42,702 nucleotides of DNA from an uncultured Eubacteriales bacterium. GTDB taxonomy: Bacteria > Bacillota > Clostridia > Lachnospirales > CAG-274. Numbering within the stretch: position 1 is the first letter of the stretch; the number at the start of each line of letters is the position of its first letter. Of this stretch, positions 34,723 through 42,608 are shown one piece after another. Under the pieces are notes generated by a model. It did not search any database. It was not told where the DNA came from and worked only from the letters and a program-made list of their open reading frames with translations. The position numbers and the translations under genes are program-made. Location of the stretch: contig CATJCJ010000305.1 of assembly GCA_949738935.1 (NCBI GenBank), positions 1 through 42,702 on the forward strand, read 5' to 3'.

Positions 34723-35514
34723 ATGAATCGAGCAGTTCAGGCTACCATGGTTGTAGCTTTGTGTCTTGTTGTCATGTCTTGTGCATCAAGCAGGCGGGTT
34801 GTCTATTTACAAGAGAAAAGTGTAGAAATACCGGAATCTTCCGTGGCTTTTGATGCCCGGATCATGCCAAAAGACTTAATAACCATTTCTGTCAGTACCC
34901 CCGAACCGGAAGCAGCTTTGCCATTCAATCTGATTGTTCCTTCTGCCCAGTCGGGCAACAGCCTTTCCAGTCTTGTCTCCCAACCTACATTGCAAAACTA
35001 TCTCGTTAACAATGAAGGGGAGATCTCTTTCCCTGTTCTGGGACAATTGAAAGTAGGCGGACTCACAACACAACAGACTTCTGAAATGATTATTTCACAG
35101 TTGCATAAGTACCTGAAAGAACCACCCATTGTTACCGTCCGTTTGATAAACTATAAAGTATCTGTCATAGGAGAAGTGAATCGCCCCAATATGTATACGG
35201 TGATTAACGAAAAGATAAATGTATTTGAAGCATTAGCTATGGCGGGCGATCTCACGATTTATGGAAGAAGAGATCGTATACGAATCATGAGAGAGGACAT
35301 CGACTCTCACCGGCATATTATTACACTGAATCTGAATGATGCCAATATCATATACTCACCTTATTTCTATTTGCAGCAGAATGACATTGTATATGTAGAA
35401 CCTAATAAAGCAAAGTCTCAAAGTGCCAATATCGGTTCTTCTACTACATTGCTGGTTTCTGTTACTTCTATTCTGATATCACTTGCCGGATTGATTGTTA
35501 ACATACTTCGCTAA
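34723..35514 (+). CDS. Wza-type polysaccharide export outer-membrane lipoprotein (second copy)
   Basis: The 263-residue protein has lipobox VVMSC (Cys20), the PES domain (FDARIMPKDLITISVSTPEPEAA...GEISFPVLGQLKVGGLTTQQ), an SLBB domain (KVSVIGEVNRPNMYTVINEKINVFEALAMAGDLTIYG) and a C-terminal hydrophobic helix (about 240-262) for pore formation. It is a paralogue of the wza at 24151 with the same architecture and several shared motifs, but clearly diverged in the N-terminal third. It is followed after 10 bases by wzc. No glycosyltransferase, wzx or wzy accompanies the pair. Confidence 0.93.
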   Translation: MNRAVQATMVVALCLVVMSCASSRRVVYLQEKSVEIPESSVAFDARIMPKDLITISVSTPEPEAALPFNLIVPSAQSGNSLSSLVSQPTLQNYLVNNEGEISFPVLGQLKVGGLTTQQTSEMIISQLHKYLKEPPIVTVRLINYKVSVIGEVNRPNMYTVINEKINVFEALAMAGDLTIYGRRDRIRIMREDIDSHRHIITLNLNDANIIYSPYFYLQQNDIVYVEPNKAKSQSANIGSSTTLLVSVTSILISLAGLIVNILR

Positions 35515-35524
35515 TTTAAAGATT

Positions 35525-37855
35525 ATGGAAAATAACCGAATGACGAATGACCCTGTTCAGGAACAGGAGATTGATTTAATTGAGCTTTTTTACAAACTTC
35601 TTGCCCGATGGAAGTGGTTCGTTGCTTCTCTTATTCTGGCATTGGCTGCTGCTTTTATTTATGTTCATTTAGTAACTCCTGTTTATCAGGCCTCTGCTTC
35701 CATTGTTATTAAGGAGACAGAGAATCAGAATAAAGTAGTTGACGAACTTTTTGCCATGGCAAATACCCAACTTCCTAATACAGGAACTCAGATTGATGAT
35801 GAAATGGAGATACTACGTTCGCGTTCTACCCTTTTACAGGTAGTCAATGAGCTTCGTTTGCATACGACTTATCGCATCAGAAAAAACTTCAGATACGTAG
35901 AAGATACTGCTTCACCATTGGTTGCTATTCTTGATGAAGCGGCTATGGATACTTTGACAGGAACTTTGCTACTGGAAATTGATAGTAAGAAAAGAGGATA
36001 TGTAGTGACTGCAGCATTAAATGATGTTTGCCGGACAACTGAGTTTACAGGGTTTCCGGTTACTGTTGAAACGCCCGCAGGAAAAGTGATGCTTCGTATG
36101 ACCAACGACCAGAGTGAATGGCCGGGAACTATGAAAATTATGATTTGCCGTCCTATAGATGCTGTGAAAAGTTGCGCATCACGTCTTTCCGTTAGTACCA
36201 TTTCTAAGAAAACATCGATTATTTCTCTTTCATACACGGATGTCAGTAAGCGCAGAGCAGAGCTTTTCCTTTCCAGATTGATTGAAATTTATAACCGTGA
36301 TGCGATGGAAGATAAAAACAAAGTGACAGGAAATACTTTGCAGTTTGTAACAGAGCGGCTTGATAGTATCAGTCGTGAACTGGGCTTTGTGGACAAGAAT
36401 CTGGAACGCTATAAACTGAAAGAGCGTCTTAGTGATATAAAAACCAACATGGTACTTGATCTTAATACAAATAATGAATACGAGAAGAAATTGCTTGATG
36501 TGGAAACACAATTGAACATGACTGCTTATATCTATGAATATTTGCAAGATAGTAACCATCCTTTTTCTTTATTACCCATTAATACCGGAATTGCAGATAC
36601 TGAACTTGCCAAATTAGTAAATGAGTACAATAAAGAATTGCTGGAGCGTGAAAGATTGTTGCATATAATGAAAGAGAATAATCCGGCTGTTATAAACCAG
36701 GGTATTAAGATTGACGCTTTAAGACGGAATGTGCTCAATTCGCTTTCAGGAATAAAAAATGGTTTACTGATAGCGCGTGACGATATTATGCAGAAAACAA
36801 ACTATTTTAATACCCGGATAGATAACCTGCCCAAACAAGAGAGAGAATTTAATAACATCGACCGTCAGCAACAAATTAAGGCGAATCTTTATCTGATGTT
36901 ACTTGAGCGCAGAGAACAGGCTGCTATCTCATTGGCTGCTACTATTAATAAAGCACGTATTATTGATGCGGCGCTTGCTGCTAATGCACCGGTAGCTCCC
37001 AAAAGTATGATGATTTATGCCGGAGCGAGCTTCATGTCTCTTGTGCTTACTGCCGGAATAGTTCTGTTTGGAGGAATTTTCCGTACTAAATTGACGTCAC
37101 TATCTGAGTTGGAAGCAATTGGTTTACCACAGGTGGGGACTATTCCACAGATGAATGATTCGGAACGGCAAGTTGAAGACGGTCGGAATGATGTAATAGA
37201 TGAAGCATTCAGGCGTTTGCGCAGTAACCTTCGTTTTATGGCCGAAGGAGATGATAAGAAATGTATTCTTGTGACTTCTACGATGAGTGCTGAAGGTAAA
37301 AGCTTTACGAGTATAAACCTGGCGCTGACTTTTGCTTTCCTGGGATGCAAAGTATTAATTGTGGGACTTGATATTCGTCGTCCGAGACTCGCTGATTTTT
37401 TTAAGATTAGAAACGAACAGGGAATGACTAATTACCTCTCCGGGAGTGAAGTGTCCCTGGATAGCATTATCTATCCTTCCGGCATTCATAAAGACCTGTT
37501 TGTGCTTCCTGCAGGTCCTGTACCTCCCAATCCGGCAGAACAATTGGAAAAAGAAAAACTTAGGGTAGCCTTTGATTATTTGCGTAAACAATTTGATTAT
37601 ATTATCGTCGATTCGGCTCCGGTAGGTATGGTGAGTGATACATTGAGCCTTGGAAAGATAACGGACTTCACTCTCTATGTATGCCGGTTGAATTATACAC
37701 CTAAAAAGGCTTTGTCAATCATACGGGATTTGGAATCGGGTGGTCAGTTGAATCGTATTTCCATATTGGTAAACGGGTACAATATGTCTGATGAAAAATA
37801 TGCTTATGGCAAGTACGGTTACGGATATGGCTATGGGCATAAAAACAATAAATAG
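35525..37855 (+). CDS. Wzc-type polysaccharide co-polymerase with BY-kinase (tyrosine autokinase) domain
   Basis: From the ATG at 35525 the protein has 776 residues (MENNRMTNDPVQEQEIDLIEL); the track start lies inside wza2. It has a Wzz domain with membrane helix 1 at about 31-49, a periplasmic coiled-coil region (about 280-440), helix 2 at about 497-515, and a cytoplasmic kinase from about 560. Walker A is VTSTMSAEGKS (583-593; the usual Pro is Ser), Walker A' is GLDIRRP (Asp616) and Walker B is IIVDSAP (Asp696). The C-terminus has six tyrosines in KYAYGKYGYGYGYGHK, the autophosphorylation cluster. The kinase cycles between octamer and monomer to drive export in known systems. Confidence 0.94.
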   Translation: MENNRMTNDPVQEQEIDLIELFYKLLARWKWFVASLILALAAAFIYVHLVTPVYQASASIVIKETENQNKVVDELFAMANTQLPNTGTQIDDEMEILRSRSTLLQVVNELRLHTTYRIRKNFRYVEDTASPLVAILDEAAMDTLTGTLLLEIDSKKRGYVVTAALNDVCRTTEFTGFPVTVETPAGKVMLRMTNDQSEWPGTMKIMICRPIDAVKSCASRLSVSTISKKTSIISLSYTDVSKRRAELFLSRLIEIYNRDAMEDKNKVTGNTLQFVTERLDSISRELGFVDKNLERYKLKERLSDIKTNMVLDLNTNNEYEKKLLDVETQLNMTAYIYEYLQDSNHPFSLLPINTGIADTELAKLVNEYNKELLERERLLHIMKENNPAVINQGIKIDALRRNVLNSLSGIKNGLLIARDDIMQKTNYFNTRIDNLPKQEREFNNIDRQQQIKANLYLMLLERREQAAISLAATINKARIIDAALAANAPVAPKSMMIYAGASFMSLVLTAGIVLFGGIFRTKLTSLSELEAIGLPQVGTIPQMNDSERQVEDGRNDVIDEAFRRLRSNLRFMAEGDDKKCILVTSTMSAEGKSFTSINLALTFAFLGCKVLIVGLDIRRPRLADFFKIRNEQGMTNYLSGSEVSLDSIIYPSGIHKDLFVLPAGPVPPNPAEQLEKEKLRVAFDYLRKQFDYIIVDSAPVGMVSDTLSLGKITDFTLYVCRLNYTPKKALSIIRDLESGGQLNRISILVNGYNMSDEKYAYGKYGYGYGYGHKNNK

Positions 37856-37875
37856 CATTTTTCTTTTCACTCAAC

Positions 37876-37934
37876 AAAAATACCGCATAAAAGAAATCTT
37901 AATATGGGAAGATTTCTCTTGCGGTATTTTTTAT
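37876..37934. terminator. bidirectional terminator between wzc and the HAD gene
   Basis: AAAAATACCGC (37876-37886) pairs with GCGGTATTTTT (37921-37931), and inside it AGAAATCTT pairs with AAGATTTCT. The A and T runs at the two ends serve both convergent genes. Confidence 0.85.
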
Positions 37935-37936
37935 TT

Positions 37937-38332
37937 TCAAAACCATTTTCTTTTCTTTTTAGGCTCTTGCTTGTATATCTCGGCAAAGGTTCTTTTCTCT
38001 TTTATTATTTGATAAATAATTCCCCAGTCGGGAAGTCCTCCCAGGTTACGGTCATCAATAAATAAGTCTACTTTTAGTTTCCGGGAATAATCTTTATCTG
38101 TCATTTCTTCTTCCGGATAGTCTTTGTTCACTGCATAAAACTCAAGGCCTCGTGCCCTGCACCATTCTACAGCTTCTTCCAGGAGTTTGCCTTCGCGTAC
38201 ACTCCACAATATCAGCCAATGCCCCTCTCGTTGTAACAGTTTCAGGGTCTCAATCGCAAAAGGAATTTCCTTGCCAATACGTGGATAACAATGTTCTACA
38301 ATGGTTCCGTCAAAGTCTACAGCTATTCTCAT
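37937..38332 (-). CDS. small HAD-superfamily hydrolase (BT0820-like)
   Basis: The 131-residue protein starts MRIAVDFDGTIVEH, with the HAD nucleophile pair Asp6 and Asp8. Motif II is LILWSVREGK (Ser at about 44) and the late acidic motif is VDLFIDDRNLGGLPDWG (about 89-105). It is a capless HAD of about 130 residues, as in the Bacteroides protein family represented by BT0820. Phosphatase activity is likely but the substrate is unknown. The gene is alone between a terminator and a divergent promoter. Confidence 0.82.
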   Translation of the reverse strand: MRIAVDFDGTIVEHCYPRIGKEIPFAIETLKLLQREGHWLILWSVREGKLLEEAVEWCRARGLEFYAVNKDYPEEEMTDKDYSRKLKVDLFIDDRNLGGLPDWGIIYQIIKEKRTFAEIYKQEPKKKRKWF

Positions 38333-38360
38333 TTCACTATTTCTTAGGTGTTATTGCTGA

Positions 38361-38368
38361 CAAATGTA
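38361..38368 (-). promoter_or_regulatory. -7 box of the HAD hydrolase gene
   Basis: Minus-strand TACATTTG matches TAnnTTTG, about 29 bases before the start codon. A -33 box at normal spacing is not clear. Confidence 0.45.
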
Positions 38369-38390
38369 CATATAAATAGCCAAAAAAGAC

Positions 38391-38398
38391 TATCTTTG
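38391..38398 (+). promoter_or_regulatory. -7 box of the POT transporter gene
   Basis: TATCTTTG followed by CG matches the -7 consensus, 34 bases before the ATG. Divergent from the HAD promoter. Confidence 0.5.
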
Positions 38399-38431
38399 CG
38401 CTGAATTAATACATAAAAACAGAAAATTTAC

Positions 38432-39814
38432 ATGAACAATTCCCCTCAAAGTGCTACCAAAGGATTCACTAAAGCCTTTTGGGTCAGCAACACAGTCGAA
38501 CTGTTTGAACGCATGGCTTATTATGCTGTGTTTATCGTTCTCACGATCTATTTATCCAGTATTTTAGGTTTTAATGATTTAGAAGCAAGTATGATATCCG
38601 GTCTTTTCTCCGGCGGATTGTATTTACTTCCTATTTTTTCGGGAGCTTATGCTGATAAGATAGGTTTCCGACGGTCTATGATCATTGCCTTTTCACTTCT
38701 TTCCATCGGATATTTGGGATTAGGAGTATTACCTACCCTGCTTGAATCGGCGGGGCTGGTTACTTATGGTGAAGTAACCCGTTTTTCCGGTTTGCCGGAC
38801 AGCAATGCCCGTTGGATGATAGTTCCTGTCCTGACTATACTTATGATAGGAGGCTCTTTTATCAAATCTATCATTTCTGCATCAGTAGCCAAAGAGACAA
38901 CAGAAGCTACACGTGCACGGGGTTACTCCATTTTCTATATGATGGTAAATATTGGTGCTTTCACCGGTAAAACCATTATTGATCCACTGAGAAACTTTAT
39001 AGGTGAGCAGGCGTATATTTACATCAATTATTTTTCCGGTGGCATGACATTGCTTGCTCTTCTGGCAGTGATTTTCTTCTATAAATCAACACATACGGCG
39101 GGTGAAGGAAAAAGTATGCATGAAATCTGGCGTGGTTTTGTACGAATCATGACTAATTGGCGATTACTGATTCTTATTTTAATCATTACCGGATTCTGGA
39201 TGGTGCAACAACAATTGTATGCCACTATGCCGAAGTATGTTATTCGTATGGCGGGCGAAACAGCGAAGCCAGGGTGGATTGCTAATGTTAATCCTTTTGT
39301 GGTGGTTTGTTGTGTCAGTTTTATTACCCGGTTGATGGCAAAGCGTACCGCTATCACTTCTATGAATATCGGTATGTTTCTGATTCCGGTTTCAGCATTA
39401 TTGATGGCTTGTGGTAACCTGCTTGGAAATGATATAATATCCGGCATGACTAATATTACCTTAATGATGATTGTTGGTATTGTAATACAGGCGTTGGCTG
39501 AATGTTTTATTTCTCCGCGCTATCTTGAATATTTCTCTTTACAAGCACCTAAAGGCGAAGAAGGAATGTATCTGGGATTCAGTCATCTGCACTCATTCCT
39601 CTCTTCTATCTTTGGTTTTGGGCTGGCTGGTATTTTATTAACGAAATATTGTCCGGATCCAATTTTGTTTGAATCACATGAAGCATGGGAGGCTGCCAGT
39701 GTGAATGCTCATTATATCTGGTATTATTTTGCGGGTATAGGATTGGTAGCAGCTATTGCTCTTCTTATTTTCGCTAAAATCACCCAATCCATCGACAAAA
39801 AGAAGAAAGCATAA
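38432..39814 (+). CDS. POT/PTR-family proton-coupled peptide transporter
   Basis: The 460-residue protein has about 12 membrane segments and the POT signature ExxER near the start of helix 1 (VELFERMAYY, Glu23, Glu26, Arg27), which couples proton movement. FSGAYADKIGFRRSMI (about 69-84) is the MFS loop 2-3 motif, and ARGYSIFYMMVNIGAFTGKTI (about 169-189) matches the second PTR signature. Members import di- and tripeptides or related compounds. It is monocistronic by context. The MBL hydrolase follows but has its own -7 box. Confidence 0.9.
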   Translation: MNNSPQSATKGFTKAFWVSNTVELFERMAYYAVFIVLTIYLSSILGFNDLEASMISGLFSGGLYLLPIFSGAYADKIGFRRSMIIAFSLLSIGYLGLGVLPTLLESAGLVTYGEVTRFSGLPDSNARWMIVPVLTILMIGGSFIKSIISASVAKETTEATRARGYSIFYMMVNIGAFTGKTIIDPLRNFIGEQAYIYINYFSGGMTLLALLAVIFFYKSTHTAGEGKSMHEIWRGFVRIMTNWRLLILILIITGFWMVQQQLYATMPKYVIRMAGETAKPGWIANVNPFVVVCCVSFITRLMAKRTAITSMNIGMFLIPVSALLMACGNLLGNDIISGMTNITLMMIVGIVIQALAECFISPRYLEYFSLQAPKGEEGMYLGFSHLHSFLSSIFGFGLAGILLTKYCPDPILFESHEAWEAASVNAHYIWYYFAGIGLVAAIALLIFAKITQSIDKKKKA

Positions 39815-39837
39815 GGCATATTTTCTTCTTTTTTGTG

Positions 39838-39845
39838 TATATTTG
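39838..39845 (+). promoter_or_regulatory. -7 box of the MBL hydrolase gene
   Basis: TATATTTG followed by CC matches TAnnTTTG; the leader to the ATG at 39903 is about 50 bases. Confidence 0.55.
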
Positions 39846-39902
39846 CCGTCACTTTGCCACAAAAGTTGATGGCAATTTGCATTTTAAAGAAAAGGATACG
39901 AA

Positions 39903-40706
39903 ATGAAAGTAAAATTTATAAGCCTGGCAAGTGGCAGTAGTGGAAACTGCTATTATCTGGGTACTGATACATATGGAATACTAATCGATGCCGGCATTGG
40001 AATACGAACGATAAAAAAGACACTGAGAGACATTAATGTAGCAATGGAGTCCATACGTGCTGTGTTTGTGACTCATGATCACGCCGATCATATCAAAGCT
40101 GTAGGACATTTGGGGGAAAAACTGAATATTCCGGTTTATACAACGGCTCGTGTTCATGCCGGAATTAATAAGAGTTATTGTATGACGGAGAAGTTACATT
40201 CTTCTGTCCGTTATCTGGAAAAGGAACAGCCGATGGAATTGGAGGATTTCCATATAGAGTCTTTCGAAGTCCCTCATGACGGAACAGATAATGTGGGTTA
40301 TTGCATTGAGATAGATGGTAAGATCTTCTCTTTCCTTACTGACCTTGGCGAGATCACTCCTACCGCTGCCAAATACATCCGCAAAGCCAATTACCTGATT
40401 CTTGAAGCCAATTATGATGAAGAGATGTTGAAGATGGGACCTTATCCGCAATATCTGAAAGAACGTATATCAAGCGGTACGGGACATATGAGTAATATAG
40501 CAACAGCCGAATTCCTGGCAGAGAACTTTACCGAAGATCTACGTTATATCTGGCTTTGCCACCTGAGTAAAGATAATAATCATCCGGAATTGGCATACAA
40601 GACTGTGGAATGGAAATTAAAGAACAAAGGAATCATTGTAGGTAAAGATGTGCAACTGCTTGCATTAAAGCGAAGTACGCCATCAGATCTGTATGAATTC
40701 GAATGA
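39903..40706 (+). CDS. MBL-fold metallohydrolase, YycJ/WalJ-like
   Basis: The 267-residue protein starts MKVKFISLASGSSGNCYYLG, typical of the YycJ (WalJ) group. The metallo-beta-lactamase motif THDHADH is at 57-63. Further ligands are in FEVPHDGTDNVGY (about 121-133) and FLTDLGEIT (about 142-150), and LCHLSKDNNHPE (about 219-230) closes the site. B. subtilis YycJ is a 5'-3' DNA exonuclease; that role is inferred only by family. An AAA motif for magnesium rather than zinc cannot be judged. The tRNA-Lys gene follows after its own promoter. Confidence 0.88.
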   Translation: MKVKFISLASGSSGNCYYLGTDTYGILIDAGIGIRTIKKTLRDINVAMESIRAVFVTHDHADHIKAVGHLGEKLNIPVYTTARVHAGINKSYCMTEKLHSSVRYLEKEQPMELEDFHIESFEVPHDGTDNVGYCIEIDGKIFSFLTDLGEITPTAAKYIRKANYLILEANYDEEMLKMGPYPQYLKERISSGTGHMSNIATAEFLAENFTEDLRYIWLCHLSKDNNHPELAYKTVEWKLKNKGIIVGKDVQLLALKRSTPSDLYEFE

Positions 40707-40741
40707 AAGCAATAAAAACGGCTAAAAAAGTTCCTGTTTTG

Positions 40742-40773
40742 TTTGGCTGAATAAAACAAAAAATCTACCTTTG
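40742..40773 (+). promoter_or_regulatory. promoter of tRNA-Lys
   Basis: TTTG (40742-40745), 20 bases, then TACCTTTG (40766-40773): a strong Bacteroides promoter 22 bases before the tRNA. Confidence 0.7.
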
Positions 40774-40794
40774 CAAGCGCAAATGAGAAGATAA

Positions 40795-40867
40795 GCACTC
40801 TTAGCTCAGTTGGTAGAGCAACTGACTCTTAATCAGTGGGTCCAGGGTTCGAATCCCTGAGGGTGTA
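40795..40867 (+). tRNA. tRNA-Lys(CTT)
   Basis: The 73 bases fold as a standard tRNA: acceptor GCACTCT with AGGGTGT (two G-T pairs), anticodon stem ACTGA/TCAGT, loop CTCTTAA with anticodon CTT (codon AAG), T loop TTCGAAT and discriminator A. CCA is not encoded. Confidence 0.97.
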
Positions 40868-40889
40868 CAAGCATTTTGTAAAATAAAAG

Positions 40890-40930
40890 AATCCGTTGTA
40901 TTTTGAATAAATACAACGGATTTTCTTTTA
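40890..40930. terminator. terminator between tRNA-Lys and sugE
   Basis: A perfect 13-bp stem (AATCCGTTGTATT and complement) with a 7-base loop is followed by TTCTTTTA. AAATAAAAG before it gives a T-rich tail on the minus strand for the convergent sugE gene. Confidence 0.85.
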
Positions 40931-40963
40931 TTATTAATAGATTCTTTCTGTTTCTGGCTTATT

Positions 40964-41284
40964 CTAATGTACCATTTTCAGTCCTACTACTCCTGTCAGA
41001 ATCAGCAGTACAAACAGCAGTCTGAATATATTTGTTGAATCATGAAAGAAGAAGATACCGATAAGAACTGTCCCTATTGCTCCGATTCCTGTCCAGATGA
41101 CATATGCAGTGCCAATAGGAATTGTTCTCTGTGCAAGATATAGCAAGAAACCACTTGCTCCCATAGAAACAATGGATATGGTGATGAATAAATAGAAATA
41201 TTTCTCATAAATACTTGCCAGTTTGAACCCCAAAGGCCATCCTATTTCCAGTAGCCCGGCTCCAATCAATAATAACCATGCCAT
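40964..41284 (-). CDS. sugE: SMR-family exporter of the SugE/Gdx type
   Basis: The 106-residue protein has four membrane helices and the essential glutamate in helix 1 (Glu13 in GAGLLEIGWPLGFK). The EIGWPLGFK context and YVIWTGIGAIGTVLIG (about 61-76) are those of the SugE/Gdx branch, which in characterised cases exports guanidinium, rather than the drug-exporting EmrE/QacE branch. No guanidine riboswitch was recognised in the 125-base upstream gap. It is divergent from an Fnr/Crp-type regulator, with an FNR-like palindrome between them. Confidence 0.85.
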   Translation of the reverse strand: MAWLLLIGAGLLEIGWPLGFKLASIYEKYFYLFITISIVSMGASGFLLYLAQRTIPIGTAYVIWTGIGAIGTVLIGIFFFHDSTNIFRLLFVLLILTGVVGLKMVH

Positions 41285-41335
41285 AATTTAATTATTTAAA
41301 ATTTTCAGTAAAGATATGAGCTTGGTTAGAAAAAG

Positions 41336-41355
41336 TAATTGATAATTATCAATTA
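41336..41355. promoter_or_regulatory. 20-bp perfect palindrome, FNR/CRP-type operator
   Basis: The core TTGATAATTATCAA fits the FNR consensus TTGAT-N4-ATCAA exactly, and the symmetry extends to 20 bases. It is centred about 48 bases before the expected start of the regulator transcript (-7 box at 41380) and would also overlap the -33 region of sugE if TATCTTTA (41316-41309, minus strand) is its -7 box. Confidence 0.6.
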
Positions 41356-41379
41356 AGTATTTTAATAGATAAAATCAGT

Positions 41380-41387
41380 TATATTTG
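41380..41387 (+). promoter_or_regulatory. -7 box of the Fnr/Crp-type regulator gene
   Basis: TATATTTG matches TAnnTTTG, 23 bases before the ATG at 41410. The palindrome upstream ends 24 bases before this box. Confidence 0.55.
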
Positions 41388-41409
41388 TCGGACAAAATAT
41401 AGTCATGTT

Positions 41410-41988
41410 ATGGATATTACATCATTTTCCTGTCCTTCAAAGGATACCATTTTACAGAATACAATGAATAAATTGGAGTCTATATGGGATGAAATTTCCT
41501 ATCCTAAAGGATTTATTTTGTTCACTAAAGATAAGATCGAACGTGATGTATATCTGATAAAGCAAGGTATCGCCAGGGCCTATATTGAAGTGGACGGAAG
41601 AGATATTACAATCTGGTTTGGGAAGGAAAATGATATTATTATATCTGCTCAGGGATATGTGAATGGTGAGAAAGGGTATGAGACGATAGAGCTTTTAGAG
41701 GATTCCGTGTTGTACAAAATGAATTTAAAACAGTTGCATGAATTGTATCAGCAAGATCTGGAAGTATGCAATTGGGCACGGAAATTCATAGAAAAAGAAT
41801 TTGTAGGAACCGAACATCGCCTTATTTCCAGTTTGTCTATGACGGCAACCGAACGCTATCTCCGGCTTATGAAAGAGAAACCGGAGATTTTACAGCGTGT
41901 ACAGTTGCGGCATATTGCTTCCTATCTTGGTATTTCATCGGAGCACCTGAGTAGGATACGTGCCAACACTAAAAGTATGACAATATAA
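41410..41988 (+). CDS. Crp/Fnr-family transcriptional regulator
   Basis: The 192-residue protein has a cyclic-nucleotide-binding-like beta-roll (about 25-110; YPKGFILFTKDKIERDVYLIKQGIARAYIE) and a C-terminal helix-turn-helix (LRHIASYLGISSEHLSRIR, about 167-184). The recognition helix keeps the E-x-x-S-R pattern (Glu178, Ser181, Arg182) that reads TTGA half-sites in FNR/CRP. It lacks the Fe-S cysteines of FNR (only Cys8 and Cys120) and the cAMP-binding residues of CRP, so the signal is unknown. It is divergent from sugE; autoregulation and control of sugE through the palindrome between them are inferred. Confidence 0.88.
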   Translation: MDITSFSCPSKDTILQNTMNKLESIWDEISYPKGFILFTKDKIERDVYLIKQGIARAYIEVDGRDITIWFGKENDIIISAQGYVNGEKGYETIELLEDSVLYKMNLKQLHELYQQDLEVCNWARKFIEKEFVGTEHRLISSLSMTATERYLRLMKEKPEILQRVQLRHIASYLGISSEHLSRIRANTKSMTI

Positions 41989-42020
41989 ATAAGGTATTCA
42001 TGAATTACGGTAGGATCTGA

Positions 42021-42608
42021 TTACTTTTGCCTTGCCAGTCGCCACACTACTTCTGCCTTTTTGGCCAGAATGAGTGAATCTGCATCGATTTTAACTACAT
42101 TCAGGGTATCAGTTCCTGTAATGGTCTGTTTGTTGCCAATACTTTCATATCGCAGAGTCAGTGTCCAATTATCCAGATTCCAGTTTTTTATCAGTAAAGT
42201 TGCCATATTCACAGAACTGGCCGTTCCGTTTTGATTGAGTGTGAATCCTTGCATCTCTTTGAGATTTATAGGATTGGGTTCAAGCCAGGTTCCCTGAATA
42301 TAGTAATAAGGAGAATGCACGGTAATTGTTAGCTCGTCGGCTTTCAGAATTTTAACTCCGTCTATATCTTCATGGGTGCAGGTTACTCTGACAGAATCAT
42401 TGAGTAATACTCCGGGCACTTTCTGTGGATTGGCATCCATTGTGCTGATGTTTACCGTATCTCCCTGATCAGAGATAATTGTCAGGTTGTTCATGCTTGC
42501 ATCATACACGATTCCGTTAATAATCTGAGTGGCTGGAGCTTGTTTGCATGAAATAATGCCAGCCAATAAAAATACCACTGAAGTCGACAGATAAACTAAT
42601 TTCTTCAT
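42021..42608 (-). CDS. lipocalin-like lipoprotein, function unknown
   Basis: The 195-residue protein has a lipoprotein signal ending IISCKQ (Cys21). The first half (about 28-95) has a beta-rich OB-like pattern (QIINGIVYDASMNNLTIISDQGDTVNIST), and the second half (about 100-190) resembles the lipocalin-like domain of Bacteroidetes lipoproteins (IQGTWLEPNPINLKEMQGFTLNQNGTASSVNMATL... ending EVVWRLARQK). No catalytic residues are recognised. It converges with the regulator gene, with only 32 bases between and no good terminator seen. The final 94 bases of the window are AT-rich upstream sequence. Confidence 0.7.
   Translation of the reverse strand: MKKLVYLSTSVVFLLAGIISCKQAPATQIINGIVYDASMNNLTIISDQGDTVNISTMDANPQKVPGVLLNDSVRVTCTHEDIDGVKILKADELTITVHSPYYYIQGTWLEPNPINLKEMQGFTLNQNGTASSVNMATLLIKNWNLDNWTLTLRYESIGNKQTITGTDTLNVVKIDADSLILAKKAEVVWRLARQK

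Noticed and set aside
41285-41409. Guanidine riboswitch upstream of sugE
   Set aside because: The 125-base gap is AT-rich and holds only the palindrome and promoters; I could not match it to a known guanidine riboswitch fold.
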